Source: Opeltia flavorubescens (Eukaryota > Ascomycota > Lecanoromycetes > Teloschistales > Teloschistaceae). Taken from it: DNA of 64,000 nt. The notes below the pieces were generated by a model. That model had not been told where the DNA came from. It saw nothing but the letters and a program-made list of their open reading frames with translations, and did not search any database. The position numbers and the translations under genes are program-made. Location of the stretch: the NCBI GenBank assembly GCA_000442125.1, contig KE546975.1, forward strand, positions 682,001 to 746,000. The letters are read 5' to 3'. Position 1 is the first letter of the stretch; the number at the start of each line of letters is the position of its first letter. This document shows, one piece after another, positions 44,001 through 58,460 of the stretch.

Positions 44001-46989
44001 TTTAAATATATTTAATAAAATAAAAAATATTATTTATTTTTACCGCGATAATAAACTATTTAATTTTTTAAAAATATATATAATAATATATATAACCTAT
44101 TAAATAATAAAGTCTAGCGATTTAAATACGTTAAATTCTATTATTAAAAAATAAACTTATATTAATTAAATTAAAAAGCTATTTAAAAGAATTAATAAAT
44201 ATAATAATTATAAATATTAAATCCTTTAATACGATATATAAAGGCTAAACCTACTAGTTATATATAATATTAAAATCTATAAGTCTAGTTATATTTAAAT
44301 TAGCGTCGATTATAAAAAATAATTTTATATAAATTAAATAAATAAAATTTAAAAGCTTTTTAATTTTAAATAAAAAATAATAATAAAAAAATAATAGTAG
44401 ATATAAAATTATAGATATAATTTAAAATTCTAGTATTACGCGTTTATTATTATAAAAAAGTCGAATATAGATAATTTTATAAAATTTTTAATAGATTTTA
44501 TTTAAAAGGAGCGGGTTAAATTTAAAAGATATATTATTAATAGATTCTAATTTAATTAAAATCGGGCTAATTAATAAAACTATAATATTAATTTTATTTT
44601 AAAATATTTAGTATAATTTTATACCTTTATTTATATATAGAAAAAGACGGGTAAAATTAAAAAGGATCTTAATAAGCTAATAGAAAAAATTTATCGCTAT
44701 TTTTTAAATTAATAAAAAAAAGACGTTAAATAATATAATTATATTTAAATCTAGAAATATAAACCGAATATTATAAATAAAAATAATAAACAATACTTTT
44801 AACGCGGTAAATAAATTAATTAATTATTATTAATAATTACTATAGCTAATATATTATAGAAAACTTATAAAGGTAAATTAATAAATTATATTAATATTCT
44901 AGTTAAAATTATTTTAATATAAAATAATAAAAATATTAATTTTATTTATAGTATAATCGAAATAAAAATATTTTTTCCTTTTATTATTAAAAAGCTATAT
45001 ATTTTAAATAAAAAACGTTTTTATACTATATCGAATATTATTAAAAGCGTTTATATAATTTTTAGTACTAAAAATATATTATATATCGGGTATATTAATA
45101 ATTATATTAATTAAAAAAAATATAATAATATTTATAATTTTAGTTTTAAACGGAAAAATATTCGGGCGGCGGAATAATATAAAATAAAAGTAATTATAAA
45201 ATAGAATAGTATTATTTTATAAAATAATAGTATAGTAAATAATTAAATTTAACTATTATTTAAATAGATTATTTTCTACTATTTTAGTTTTCGGTATACT
45301 TATTATAATATATTTAGATATATAATATCTATTATTATAATATTTAATCCGTTTACCTATTAATTAAAAAGGCCGGTTAAAAAAATAATAAAGAATTTTA
45401 TATAAAAACGTTTTTATTAAAAATATTTATTTAATATTTTTTTATTAAGTTAATAATAACTAATAATATTAGATCTAGTATTCGGTTTAGACTAGAAGTA
45501 AGATAAAAATTTTTTTTAATATAGAATTAGCCTAATTTTCGATTTAAATATTAATATTTAATTTTATAATATATATTAGTAAATATATAAAGAAATTTTT
45601 TTTAATCCCGATTTTAAATAATAAAATAAATTTAAATTTAATTTATTAATAAATTAAAAAATTATTTAAAATATTATATTAAATATTTAATTAACTAGTA
45701 AATATTTTTTTTAAAGAAACTATATATATTTTATTTACTAGATAATATATCTTATAGCGGGATTTATATATATATATTATATAGTTTCGTATCTACTATA
45801 TTTATAGAGGATATTTATATATTTTAAAAATTAATTATAAAGTTAATATTTTTAATATAATCTATATTATAAACTTTTAAAAAGAGTTTCAAATATATAT
45901 TATCGTTATTATTTTTTAAATATAATAGTATAATAATCTATTTAATAGCTATTATTATTATTTTTAATTATTTACCTAATATTTAAAAGAAGATTAAGTA
46001 TTTTTAGCTAGTACCGGCTATTATAGTACTTCTAATATATTTTTAAACTATATTTAAATATTTTATATTTAATAATTTTTAAATATATATTTTATCTATT
46101 ATTTTAATAAAATAATAACCCGAAAGTTTAAATATAAAAATATTTCTATAATTATTTATATACGGCCGGTATATTAATATAGTCTTAATAATCTATAAAA
46201 ATTAATAATAATATTTATTATTTATTACTATATTTTATAATATTTAATAGCTTTATATTTATTTTATTAAAGCTTCTTTTTAACTAATCGGTCCGCTTTT
46301 TATTACTTTTTTTAGGTTGATTTTATATACCGCTCGGGATTATAATCTATTCTTTTTAACGGCTTTTATATTAGGTAGAAAATATATAATAGTAAAATAT
46401 TAATAATTTTAAATAAAATTATTTTAAATAAAATTATTTTAAATTATAGAATTTTAATAAAAGTTTTAAATCTTTTTATAGATAAAATATTATTTATTTA
46501 AATAATATAGTATTTTAATAATTATTAATAACGTTTATTTTATTATAAATAGGCGTTTTTTATTTTTAACTCTATATATTATAAGATTATAATTTATAGT
46601 AATAAAGGTTTAGTTTCTTTAATAATAGGAAATTTATACTAGATAAAAAAAAGATATAAAAAAGTAATAAAATATTAAAATAATAATTATAAAAAAAAAT
46701 ATAAATAAAATAAATCTTTATAAAATATATTAAAGGATAATAAAAAAATTAAATATAATTATCTTAAATATTAAATAACGGCTTTAAAATTATATAGAGT
46801 TTATAAAAAAAAATATATTAATAATAAAAAATAAATAAATAAAAAAACGGATATTAATAATATTTATAATACAAGTATTAAAATTTTATTAAAAAAATAA
46901 TATTTTTTATAATATTTTTCTTTAAAGTTTTAAATTTTTTTTTTCTTTAGATTTTTACCTTTAAAAAAAATAATTTAATAAATATAGAA
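38051..46989. other. Decayed sequence, unclassified
   Basis: RIP-type DNA. The + strand between about 42,000 and 45,240 reads as long amino-acid strings interrupted mainly by TAA/TAG, most continuous at 44,400-45,240, and would fit an old protein-coding element of unknown family. The part 38,100-42,000 shows weaker traces on either strand. GC-richer words at 41,840-41,960 and 46,260-46,380 might be non-coding ends, but I could not match them to each other. No repeat partner for this stretch was found within the window. Confidence 0.35.
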
Positions 46990-49900
46990 TATTAAATTAA
47001 ACTAGAAAAGGATTCTAATTTATTTCTCGCGAAAATAGATTAAGCTAAAATACTTCGAGTTAACGTTTTTAGGCTAATTTTTTTAGGTTAATTTCTTTAA
47101 ACCGACTCTTTTATTAATTAAATATATTAAATATAAATAAACTATAATTAAATAAATTAGTAATTATATAAAATTATATCTTTTATTAAAAGTAGTTAAA
47201 AGTAATTTTATATTTATTATTATAATTATTACTTTACTATTATATAATAATTTCTAATAGTTAATATATATATTATTTTATATATCGCGGATAATTATAA
47301 TTAACTTTTATTAAAAATTTAAAATATATTAAATTTTATATTAATACTATACCCTCTTTTATTTTTATAATACTATCTTTTTTATTTTTATTTTAATTAT
47401 TTTTTATAATAGTATAAATTTTATTTAATAAAATCGATTTCTTTATTACTAATTTATAAATATTATTATTTTCCGGGAAATCTATTACCCGTAAATTATA
47501 GATAATATAAAACCGGTTAATTTTTATATTAATATAATATATCTATTTTTAAATCTAAATATTTAAAGTAATTAAATAATCTAGTTTTATTTTAATTAGA
47601 TTATAGGTATCTATAAAATTTAGTCTGATTGCTTTAACTTTTAATATTATTACTAGAACTCGAGGCTTAAATTTTTATTTATAAATAATCTCTTTAACGC
47701 CTAATTTCGCCTAGTTTATAATATTTTAAAATCTTTTTATTAAAGTTTTATAATCGTTATATAAAGTTTTTAAATAAAAAAAACCGATAGATTATTCTAA
47801 AATTTACTAGATTTACTACAATAATATTAGTAATTTATTTAAAATAGGTAATTTTTTATTATAGAATTTAAATATAAAAGTATTATAAAAATTTTAAAAT
47901 ATTAAAAAAATATATAAAATAATAAATATATTAAATATAAAATTTTTTTAATTATAGTAAAATTAGTATAAATAATAAATTTAGTTTTAACTAGTAATTT
48001 AATTATAAATAGCTTTTAAATATATTTATATTTTAAATTTTATAAATAAAAATTAGTAATTTTTTATCGCTATAATAAATTCTCGTTATTTATTTAATAT
48101 TTCTATATTTTAGCTTTTATAGTAGTTAAAATTAATTTATAGCGAATAATATTATTTATTAAAATAAAAATTTTTATTAAAATATATAAATAGTATATTT
48201 TTCGTTTTATTTATTTATTAAAAAATATTAGATTTTACCTTTCTATAATATTAGTTAAATATTATTTTTTTATTTTTAAATTATATCTTATATTTTTTCT
48301 AATTTTATCGATTTTAATAAATAGAGCTTTATTAATATAATATTATATCGTTTAAATATAATAGAATAAAAAAATAATAAATATTTTATTAAAAAGTTTT
48401 AAAAAGTTTTTCTATTATATTATAAAGTATAAAATTATTTTAAAAAATTTAATTTCCGTTTCGCGGAGTTAATAATTTTTTTTTATTTATATTTTTTTTA
48501 ATTAATTACTCGTTTTAAAATATAAATATAAATTATATATAATACTTTATTCCTTTAGAATTAACGATTTATAAAAATAGAAATTAAATAAATATTCGTT
48601 ACTATTATTAAAAGCTTTTTATAATTAATATTTAAAGTATAATATTAAATCGACTAGGTCCTTTAAAAATAACTCGATAAAAATACCGCTAAAAAATTAT
48701 TTAAATAGCCTAAAATCTTAAAAACTATTACCACGCTAATTATTCTATCTGGATTTTAATTAAAAAAAAGTGTTTAATAATTAAATAAAATTAATAATTT
48801 ATAAATTTCGGGTTTTATAATAGTAGGTCTTATTAAAAAAGATTATATTATATTACGCGTTATATTATAAACTAGTATTAGTTTTTATCTATTTTATACC
48901 TAATTACTAAATCTAGAATTTTATTATTATTTTAAAAAGCTATAAGTGATAAAAATCTAATATAGTATAATATTAAAACCGAGTCTATTTTATTTTAAAG
49001 TATTAATCGTCTCTAATATTTAACGATAGCGCCGTTATTTTAAAAATCTAGTATTATTTTAATTCCGCTAGGTAAGTATTTTAAAATAGTATTTTATAGA
49101 TTTTATATTATTTTTTATTTTTATTAAATATTTCTATTATTTTAATAAATTATTAGAAAATTAATATCTCTAGAATAATAACTAGAATACGACTACACTT
49201 TAGCTTTAGCTCTATTATTAGCCCGAATTTTTAGTAAAAATAGAGAAATAGTAGTAAATTTTAGTTAAGATATTTAGTATTTTTAAACTAGCGATATATT
49301 TTATTTAAAGCTTTAAAGTATTTTATAATTATTAGATTTTATAATACTTTTACTATTTTAATTACTTTTTATATAAAATTTAAAAAGATTTTAAAATATA
49401 TAATAAATATTAATATTATAGTTTATTTATTCGATTTAAATTAGTTTTTATTCTATTTAAATAAAATATAATTAGGTCTAGTATATAAATTTAAAAATAT
49501 AAAAAAATATATATTTTATTTAATTCTATATTATCTATTAATTATTTTCTTTTATATTTATTTCGATAATAATATATTATTTAAAAAGTTATAATTAGCT
49601 AATAATATAAAAAAAATTATTTTAAAAAATAACTTTTATTTTAATTATAAATCTATATTTTAATTTTTTTATTAATTTATTTTAAAGAGTAAAAAATAAT
49701 TTTATAAACTTTTTTCTATAATTATTAAATAAAATACTTATATTAAAAGATATTTTATATATTAATAACTTTATAAAATTATTACTTTATTAATTTAAAT
49801 AATAAATAAATAATATATTTTATTTTATAATTTTTATCCGTTTTATTATTATTATTATTTTTATTATAGCTAGTTATATTTTTTTCTATTAAATCGGAAT

Positions 49901-51750
49901 TTAGTATTTTATTTATAAGAATATTATATTATTAAAAGCTTTTAAACTTTTTTTTAATAATTCTATTATCTTTATTTTAATTTTTATATTTATTTTTTTT
50001 ACTTTTAAATAATAAATACTCGCTTTAAAATAGTAAAAAAAATTTTTTTTTATTTTTAAAAATTACGATATCGGTTTATTAAAGGCGCTTTAGAACTAGT
50101 ATTAAAACTAATAGTAAAAGTTATACGCGAAATAAATTTTTAATATTAAAAGTTAGCGGAATTAAAATTAAAATTTATATTTTAAACTTTTTTTATTATT
50201 ATTTATTATATTTTTTTTTAAATCTTTTTTTTTTTTAATTTTATAACCTCTTTTAATATTAATAAATTTTCTTTATATAAAATAAAGCTTTTTTTCTTTA
50301 TTTTTTTATTATAAATTTAAATTTATTAAATTTTAACTTTTCTAGCTATATTTTATTAAATAATAATATATATAGAAATTATATTGGTATATTATTTATT
50401 AAAATAGTTAATTTAAAAATTAAAAATAAAATAATAAAATATTATATTATCTTTTAAATAAATTATTTTAATTTAAAATATTATTAAATCGAATTTATTA
50501 TATATTTTTTAATAGGTTAATACTATTTTTAAATAATTATTTCGGGTTATTATTATAAATATTTCTAATTCGCTATATATTAATATTTTACCGGTATTAC
50601 TAATTATTAAAGCGTTTTTATTTAATATTTAATATAGCTACTTTAATTTAAAGTTTATATTATTCAAAAAATTATTTAATTAATATACTCGCTATATTAT
50701 AAAATTTAGTAATTTATAATAAATAATAATATTAAATTTATTAAAAATAAAAAACAAAAGCTAAATTATTTTAGTAGGTAATAATAGATAAAAAAAAAGT
50801 TTAATAATAAAAGAATTAATTTTAAACGCGAGTATAAATATAAATTATTATTATTAATAGGTTTATTTTTAATTCGATTTCTCGTTTATAAATAGTAGTA
50901 TTAGATAATAAATTTATATACCTTTTTAATTTAGTTTAAAAATATATTAATAAAAATTTTATTTTTTTATTTTAAATATTCCTTTAATAAAGCAGCTATT
51001 AAAGCGATATTTATTATATATTACTTTTTTTTTTTAAAAGTTTAGAGTTTAAATAGATCTAATTTCTAATATTATAGATTTATTTCTACGCGGATCTGTT
51101 TTTATAATATTATCTAGTCTATTAGTTTTATAATATCGAGTTCTAGTAAAATATATTCTTTATTCTATATTTTAGCTATAGAATAGTTATAATTTATTTA
51201 AGATAATACTATTTAGGAATTAAAAAATATAATAAAGGATAATAAAATTACTAAAGTAGTATATTAAATAAAAGAAAAAAAATCTATAATTTTTAAATAA
51301 AATAAATTTATAATAAATATATTACTTTATTTACTATATAAATATTATAGAAATAGTTTTTTTAAAACTACCGCTAAAGATCTACTAGTATATTAAAATA
51401 AAACGAATAATTTATACTATTTTTTTTAAAATTTAAAAACTAAAAAAAAAATTATATAAAAAAATTATATTTTTTTTATAATATTTAATAATATTATATA
51501 TTAAGTAAAATTAAATAAAAAAGTTTTAAAAAAAAGTATTATATATACTACTATTTTAATCTATTATATAGAACTTTTAATATATATTAAAAATTATACG
51601 CGTTAAATATTTAATTTAATTTATTTAAATTATATATTTACGCTATTAATTAAATATTCTACTATTTATATTTAAATATATAATTCGGACTTTTTTTTAA
51701 TCGATTTAAACCGAGTTTTTATTTAATTTAATTTAATATATTTTAAAAAT
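46990..51750. repeat. Unclassified ~4.7-kb dispersed repeat, copy 1
   Basis: Direct-repeat partner of 53,080-57,680. Matching blocks occur at nearly constant spacing of about 5.93-5.95 kb along the length (for example around 47,440 and 53,390, 50,170 and 56,110, 51,180 and 57,105). It opens with short imperfect repeats of a TTTTTTAGGCTAA-like unit at 47,050-47,105. The - strand gives the more continuous amino-acid trace, near 48,700-49,900, but no protein family can be named. It may be a retroelement or DNA transposon of medium length. Confidence 0.7.
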
Positions 51751-53079
51751 CCGATTATTTAATTTTTAAAAAACCGTTATAAAGTTATATTAAATTAAAA
51801 GGTAGTCTATTTAATAATATTAGCGTATAATAAATAGCGAAAAATTAGTATAAAGATTAAGGTTGGATTTATTTATATACTTTATTTAGCTTTATATCTA
51901 TTATATAGATAAACGATACCTATATAATAGGAGAAATAGTTATAGGCTCGTTATTCTTCTAAAAGTACGTAATCTAAATTTCTAAAATAGATTTTAGTCT
52001 TTTTTTATTATTATTATTTTTAAATTATTAAATTATAATATATATATTAATATATATTATTATTACCTTTAATTATTTATTAAATATTTTAAAAAATTTT
52101 AAATATTTTCGAATAGTATCTATTAATAAAATATTTATAATATAGATTTAATTATAAATAAATATTTTATAATTAGGAATATTCTAGTATAAATACTATT
52201 TACTATTTCGATAAAATAATAATTCGAATATTTAAATAGTAAAATATTTTTACTATTATTTATATATATTTTAAAATATATTTAAAAATATTAAAATCTA
52301 TTTGAATTAATAATAATATTTTTTATTTATATTTATATTTTCTATAGTTTTATTATTTTAGATTTATTTTTTTAATATTTTTTCCTTTTTTATTATATTT
52401 TTTAATATTATTTATCCCGTTTAATTTTATTATAATATTTAGAATTATAGTTTAATTCTATTAATAGCTTTTATAATAATTTTTTTATAAATTTAAATAA
52501 TATATTTCTAATATTAAATAGAATATTTTTAAATTTAAAAATTTTAGCTAAAGTTTTTAAACCTTTTAAAAAAGGATTATTAATAGTTTATAAAATATAA
52601 ATTTTAATATTTAATAGTTATATTTACTTTATTATAATTAAATATTCTTTTTTATTATTTTAATATATTATAAAATCGAGCTTTTCTATATAAAAAATTA
52701 AATTTTTAAACTATAAAAATAGTTTTATTAAATAAAGGAGAATTATAGAAAAATATTAAAATAAAAATAGTTTTATTAAATAAAGGAAAATTATAAAAAA
52801 GTATTAAAATAAGAATTATTTATATATAAAACTTAATAAAAAAGGAGTAAAATTATAAATAAATAATTAAAGGTCGATTAAAACGGTATATATATATATA
52901 ATATCCTATAGAAAAAACAAATTCGGTATTATATAAAAACTATAAAAGAAATTTATAAGCGATAAAAAATAAATAATAGAAGATATATTTATATATTAAT
53001 AATAATAATAGAAACGAATAATTTTAATATATATTTAATAATATAATAGACTTTATATCTATTATAAAAATATAAATAA
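51751..53079. other. AT-rich spacer between the two ~4.7-kb repeats
   Basis: About 1.3 kb of RIP-type sequence between the direct copies. A GC-richer stretch is at 51,830-51,960 and a 48-bp tandem repeat is at 52,715-52,860. No coding trace was recognised. Part of it may belong to the repeats, whose ends are not sharp. Confidence 0.45.
52715..52860. repeat. 48-bp tandem repeat, two close copies and one diverged
   Basis: A unit of about 48 bp beginning aaaaatagttttattaaa is repeated at 52,715 and 52,763 with only a few differences. A third, more diverged unit follows from about 52,811. The near identity of the first two suggests duplication late relative to RIP. Confidence 0.85.
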
Positions 53080-56000
53080 ATTAAAATATTTAAATTAAAT
53101 TACTCGAGCTAATTTTTTTAAGCCGACTTTTTTAAATTAATTTTTTTAGATTAATTTTTTAAACCGACTATATATATTAATTAAAAATAGACTTTATTAA
53201 ATTACTTTATAATTATTTAAAAAGTTATCCTTTATTATTTATATTAAAAAGTAATTTTATATTAATTATCTAATAAATAGATTCTATCTTTATATAATAA
53301 TTTATATCGATTAAATTTTATAATTTATTATTTTTTTTATTATTATTAACTCTACTATTAATAATTTAATATCTAATAAAACTATTATCTTCTTTATTAA
53401 CTTATAAATATTATTCTTTTTCAGTAAATTCGCCGCCTATAATGGGTATATAATATAAAGGCGGTCTATTTACGCGCCGATATAATATATCTATTTATAA
53501 ATTTAGGTATTTAATATAATTTAATAGCCCGGCTCTATTTTAATTAAATTATAGGCCGTTATTAAATTAGGACTCGTTTTTCTAATTTTTAATACTACTA
53601 TAATAATTTTAACGCGGATCTTTTATTTATATATAATTTTATTATTATTATTTTTTAATTAATCGACTATTTTTTAAAATCTTTTTATTAATATTTTATA
53701 TTTATTATATATAGTATTAAATAAAAGAATTCGATTAAAATTTTTAAAATTAATTAAATTTATTATAATATAGTTAGTAGTTTATTTAAAAAAGATAGTA
53801 CCTTTTTATAAAATATAAATATAGAAATATTTAAAAACCTCTAGAATACTAGATAAATATACGGAATTATAGATATACTAGATATAAAATATTTTTAACT
53901 ATAATAAAATCCGTATAGATAATAAATTTAGTATTACCCGATAAATCGGTTATTAATAGCCTTTTAATATATTTATACTTTAAACTTTATATATAAAGTT
54001 TAGTAGCCTTTTATTATTATAGAAAATTATTATTATTTATTTAATTTTTTTTTCTAGCTTTTATAGCGATTAGGTTTAATTATTATAAGTAATATTATTT
54101 ACTAAAATAGAAATATTTATTAGAATATATTAATAGTATATTCTATATTTAATTTATTTATAAAAAAGGATTAGATATTATTTTTTTATAATATTAATTA
54201 TACGTTATCGTTTTATTTTAAAATTATATTTTATATTTTTTTAGATTTTATTATTTCTAGTAAATAGAATAATATTAATTTAATATTATATAATTTAAAT
54301 CTAATAAAATAATAATAGAATAAACTCTTTATTAAAAAGTTTAAAATAATTTTTCTAACGAATTATAAAAAGCGGGATAATTTTTAAAAATTTTATTTTA
54401 ATTTCACGGAATTAATAGTCGCTATTTTTTTTTATTTAAATTTTTTTTAATTAGTAGCTGGCCTTTAAATATAGATAATATTTATAAATAATATTCTAGT
54501 ATTTTAAATTAACGCTGTATAAAAATAAAAACCGGAAAATAATTACTATTATTTTTTTTAATAGGTTATAACGGATATTTAAAGTAAAATATTAATTTAA
54601 TAAAATTTTTATATAATAACTCTATTAAAATATTAAATAGAAATTATTTATTTAATCTAAATTCGATAAAATTATTATTATATTAATTAAACTATTTAGA
54701 TTTAAATTAAAATTGGTAGTTAAATAATTTAAAAAAGTTTATTTTTATAAAATTCTAAATTTTAAAAAAGTATATATTATTAAAAAATACTAGATTATAG
54801 TATATACTATATTATTTTCCGGTATTAATCTTTATTATTTTTATATCTAATTTTTAATTCTACGATTTTTTTATTATTTTAACTAGCTAGTAGCTATAAA
54901 AATTTAATATTATAAAATAATAGAATTAAATTTACCTCGCTTTAAATTATTAATTATTTTTAATATATAATAATATTATTATTATTCTAAATATCTAATA
55001 TAATTTTAACTTAACTAGTTAAATATTTTAAAATAGTATTTTTCGAATTTTATATTTTTTTTTATTTATATTAAATATTTTTATTATTTTAATAAACTAT
55101 TAGAAAATTAATAGTTATAAAACGATAAATAGAATAGAACCGCGCTTTAGCCTAAATTTTAATATTAGCCTGGATATTTAATAAAAATAAAGGAATAATA
55201 GTAAATTTTAACTCGGGTATTTAATATTTTTAAATTAGTTATAGATTTTATTTAAATATTTAAAGTATTTTATAATTATTAAATTTTATAATATTTTTAT
55301 TATTTTAATATTTTTTTAAATAAAGGTAAAAAATATTTTTAAATATTTAATAAATATTAATATTATAATTTATATATTTAGCCTAAATTAATTTTTATTT
55401 AATTTAGATAGGATAAAAATTCGGTCTAGCTGATAAATTTAAAGATATATAAAAGAGTTTACTTTATAAAATTTTATATTATTATTTATTTATATTCCTT
55501 TATATTTTTTTTATTAATAGAATAGTATTTAAAAAACTATAAGAAATTATTAATAAAGGAAAATATATTTTAAAAATCCTTTTTAATTTTATTATAAATT
55601 CGGATTTTTATATTTTTACTAATTTATTTAAAGTTTTAAAAAACGATTTTATAAATTTTTTTTATAGCTACTATATAGAGTGCTTATACTAGAAACTATT
55701 CAATATATTAATAAATTTATAGGATTTTTAAATTATTAATTTAAATAATAAACGGGTAATATATTTTATATTATAATTTTTAGTTTTTTTAAATTTATTA
55801 TTATCTTTATTATAACTAATTTTATTTTTTTTTAAAAAAGTTTAAATTTAATATTTAATCTAGAAAAATATTATATAAATAAAAAATTTTAATTTTTCCT
55901 TTAAAAATTTTAATATTTTTTTTATAATTTTTAAATTTTATTTTTTTACTTTTAAATAGTAAATATTTATATTAAAATAATAAATATATATTTTTTTTAA

Positions 56001-57680
56001 CTTTAAAGTTTATAATATTAATTTAATAAAGGTAAATATTAGTATTAATAGCAGAAGATATAAATAAAGTAGATTTCTAATATTTAGAATCGGTAGAATC
56101 GAAATTAAAATTTATACTTTAAACTTTTTTTATTATTAATTATTAAATTTTTTTTTAAAAATTTTTTTTTTATTTTATAATTTCTTTAAATTTTAATAAA
56201 CTCTTTTTTAATTTAAATAAAATTTTTTTCTTTAACTTTTTTATTATAAATTTAAAACCGCTAGATTTAAATTTTTCTAATAGTAATTTATTAAATAATT
56301 AATTATATAAAGATATAATCGATATAAAACTTATTTAAATAATTAGTTTAAAAATCGAAAATAAAAGTATAAAATAATATATTATCTTTTTAAATAATTA
56401 GTTTTATCTAAAATAATACTAAAGTCGATAATTTATAAAATTTTTAATAGATTATTACTAATTTTAAATATCGATTTTAAATTATTATAACAGGTATTTC
56501 TAATTTTTTAGATATTAATATTTTACTAGTATTATATACTATTAACGCGTTTTTATATAATATTTTATATAACTAGCCTAAATTAAAGCCCGTATTATCA
56601 AAAAAATTCTTTATCTAATACGATTACTATATTTTAAATTTAGAAATCCGCGATAAATAATAATATTTAAATTATTAAAAATAAAAAATAAAAATTAAAC
56701 TATTTTAATAGATAATAAAAAAATAAAAAAAGAGTATATTAATAGGGGAATCGATTTTAAACGCGGGTATAAATTTAAATAATTATTATTAATAGGTTTA
56801 TTTTTAATTCTACTCTTTAGTTATAAATATTAATATAAATTAATAAAATTATAAACTTTTATTATTTAATTCAAAAATATATTAATAGAAATAATATTTT
56901 TTTATTTTAAATAATCTTCTAATAAAATAATTATTAAAATAATATTTATTATATATTACTTTTTTTTATTAAAAGTTTAGAATTTAAATAAATATAACTT
57001 CTAATATTATAGATTAATAGAAGTACGGATTTATTTTTTAGCGGTTATATATTTTATACTATTATTAATACTAATTTCTAATAGAATATACTTTTTATTA
57101 TATATTTTATCTATAAATTCGCGATATTTTATTTATATTTAAAACGCTATTAAAAATAATAAAAATTTATAAAAATAGATTAAATTCTAGATATATAATA
57201 TTAAATAAAACTAAAAAAAATAATAATTTTTATTTAAAGCGAAATTATAATAAATATTTTATTTTTTTTATTATATAGATATTATATATAGAACTTTTTT
57301 ATAACCGCTATTAAAAGTTTATCGGTATATTATAATAGAATTAATATTTTATATTATCTTTTTTACGATTTATTAAATAGGAGAAAAAATTATATAAAGG
57401 AATTATACTTTAATATTTTTATTTATAATAGTTATTAATTAAATTAAATTATAGATATTAATTAAAAAAAAAATATAATAAAATAGCTATTATATTATTC
57501 TATATATATTTTATAATTTATTTTATAAATAGTATAAGCTAAAAATACGGCTTAACTAAATTAAACCGAATATATATACTATTAACTTCTATTATTTTAT
57601 TATCTATTTCTTTTTTTTTATAATTTCAAAAAATTTTTAGTTAAACAATTTAAATTAAATAAATATTTAAACCGAGTAAA
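53080..57680. repeat. Unclassified ~4.7-kb dispersed repeat, copy 2
   Basis: Second direct copy of the family at 46,990-51,750, starting with the same kind of short TTAG/CCGAC-containing units at 53,105-53,170. Divergence from copy 1 is high and mostly of C/T and G/A type. Its right end lies within about 0.8 kb of the edge of the AT-rich block. No protein family is recognised. Confidence 0.7.
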
Positions 57681-58460
57681 ATTTTAATTTAAATAGAAAT
57701 ATAATTTAAAGTTATATATTATAGACTACTATTAAAATAATTAAAAAATTTAAGATTTTTTATACTGTTTTATAGAAATCGGATTTAAAATAATAGATAT
57801 AAATAATATAAAGTAGGTTAATTAGAAAATAATAAAAATAAATATATTAAATACCAGCTTAAAGCTTAAAGGGTATAAAAATCGAAAAAGCTTTAGCTCG
57901 AAACTAAAAATCCAATTTATCGTTTTATCGATATATACCGGATTAAATACAAATTGAATATAGGTTTTCCTAATTTATTTCGACGAGTATTTAAAATATT
58001 TAAAAAATCTATATTTTTTAAATAATTTTCGTATAATTAAAAAATAATCGTATAATTATATAATTATTAAATAAATTTATTATAAAAATAAATTTTAAAT
58101 AATTTTAATAAATTTAAAAAAATAATTAAAATTTTTTTATTAAATTATATTAATATTATAATTAAAAAAATTTTTTATTTATTATTTATTTTTATTAATA
58201 TTAATTTTTATTTAAAATATATAATTTTTCAAATAATTAAATAATATAATTATTAGTATTTAATTTTATATATTTAATTTATTTAATATTTTTTTTTATT
58301 TTTTAAATTTTTAATTATTTATTTTATTATTAGCTGGATTAAAATATTATTATTTATTTTATTATTATTAATTTTATTTTTAATATATTATTAATAAATT
58401 TTATTCACTAATATTATATCGTTTTATATTAAAATATATATATTTTTAAATTTTTTATAT
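57681..58460. other. AT-rich edge of the degraded block
   Basis: The stretch 57,840-57,990 keeps several C- and G-containing words, including some CpA. From 58,000 to 58,460 the sequence is nearly pure A+T. No gene, repeat partner or coding trace is seen. Confidence 0.5.

Larger units (their letters stand above)
1..58460. other. RIP-degraded AT-rich compartment
   Basis: The block is overwhelmingly A and T, with C and G surviving mainly in CG, CC, CT and GC contexts. CpA and TpG are nearly missing and TpA is very abundant, which is the signature of repeat-induced point mutation acting on both strands. Because TpG is so rare, ATG codons are almost absent and TAA/TAG are dense; no frame of 60 or more codons is open on either strand. 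Faint traces of transposon proteins remain readable in places. The block ends sharply near 58,460, where ordinary composition returns. RIP acting on multi-copy DNA in Pezizomycotina is established knowledge; its action here is inferred from dinucleotide pattern seen by eye. Confidence 0.95.

Noticed and set aside
46990-57680. Tad1-type LINE on the - strand
   Set aside because: The amino-acid trace is suggestive of a long coding region, but no endonuclease or reverse transcriptase motif could be placed, so I left the family open.
1-58460. Mitochondrial or other organellar DNA because of the extreme A+T content
   Set aside because: No mitochondrial gene, rRNA or tRNA is recognisable, the strand-symmetric loss of CpA/TpG is a RIP pattern, and the block continues directly into a nuclear intron-containing gene.
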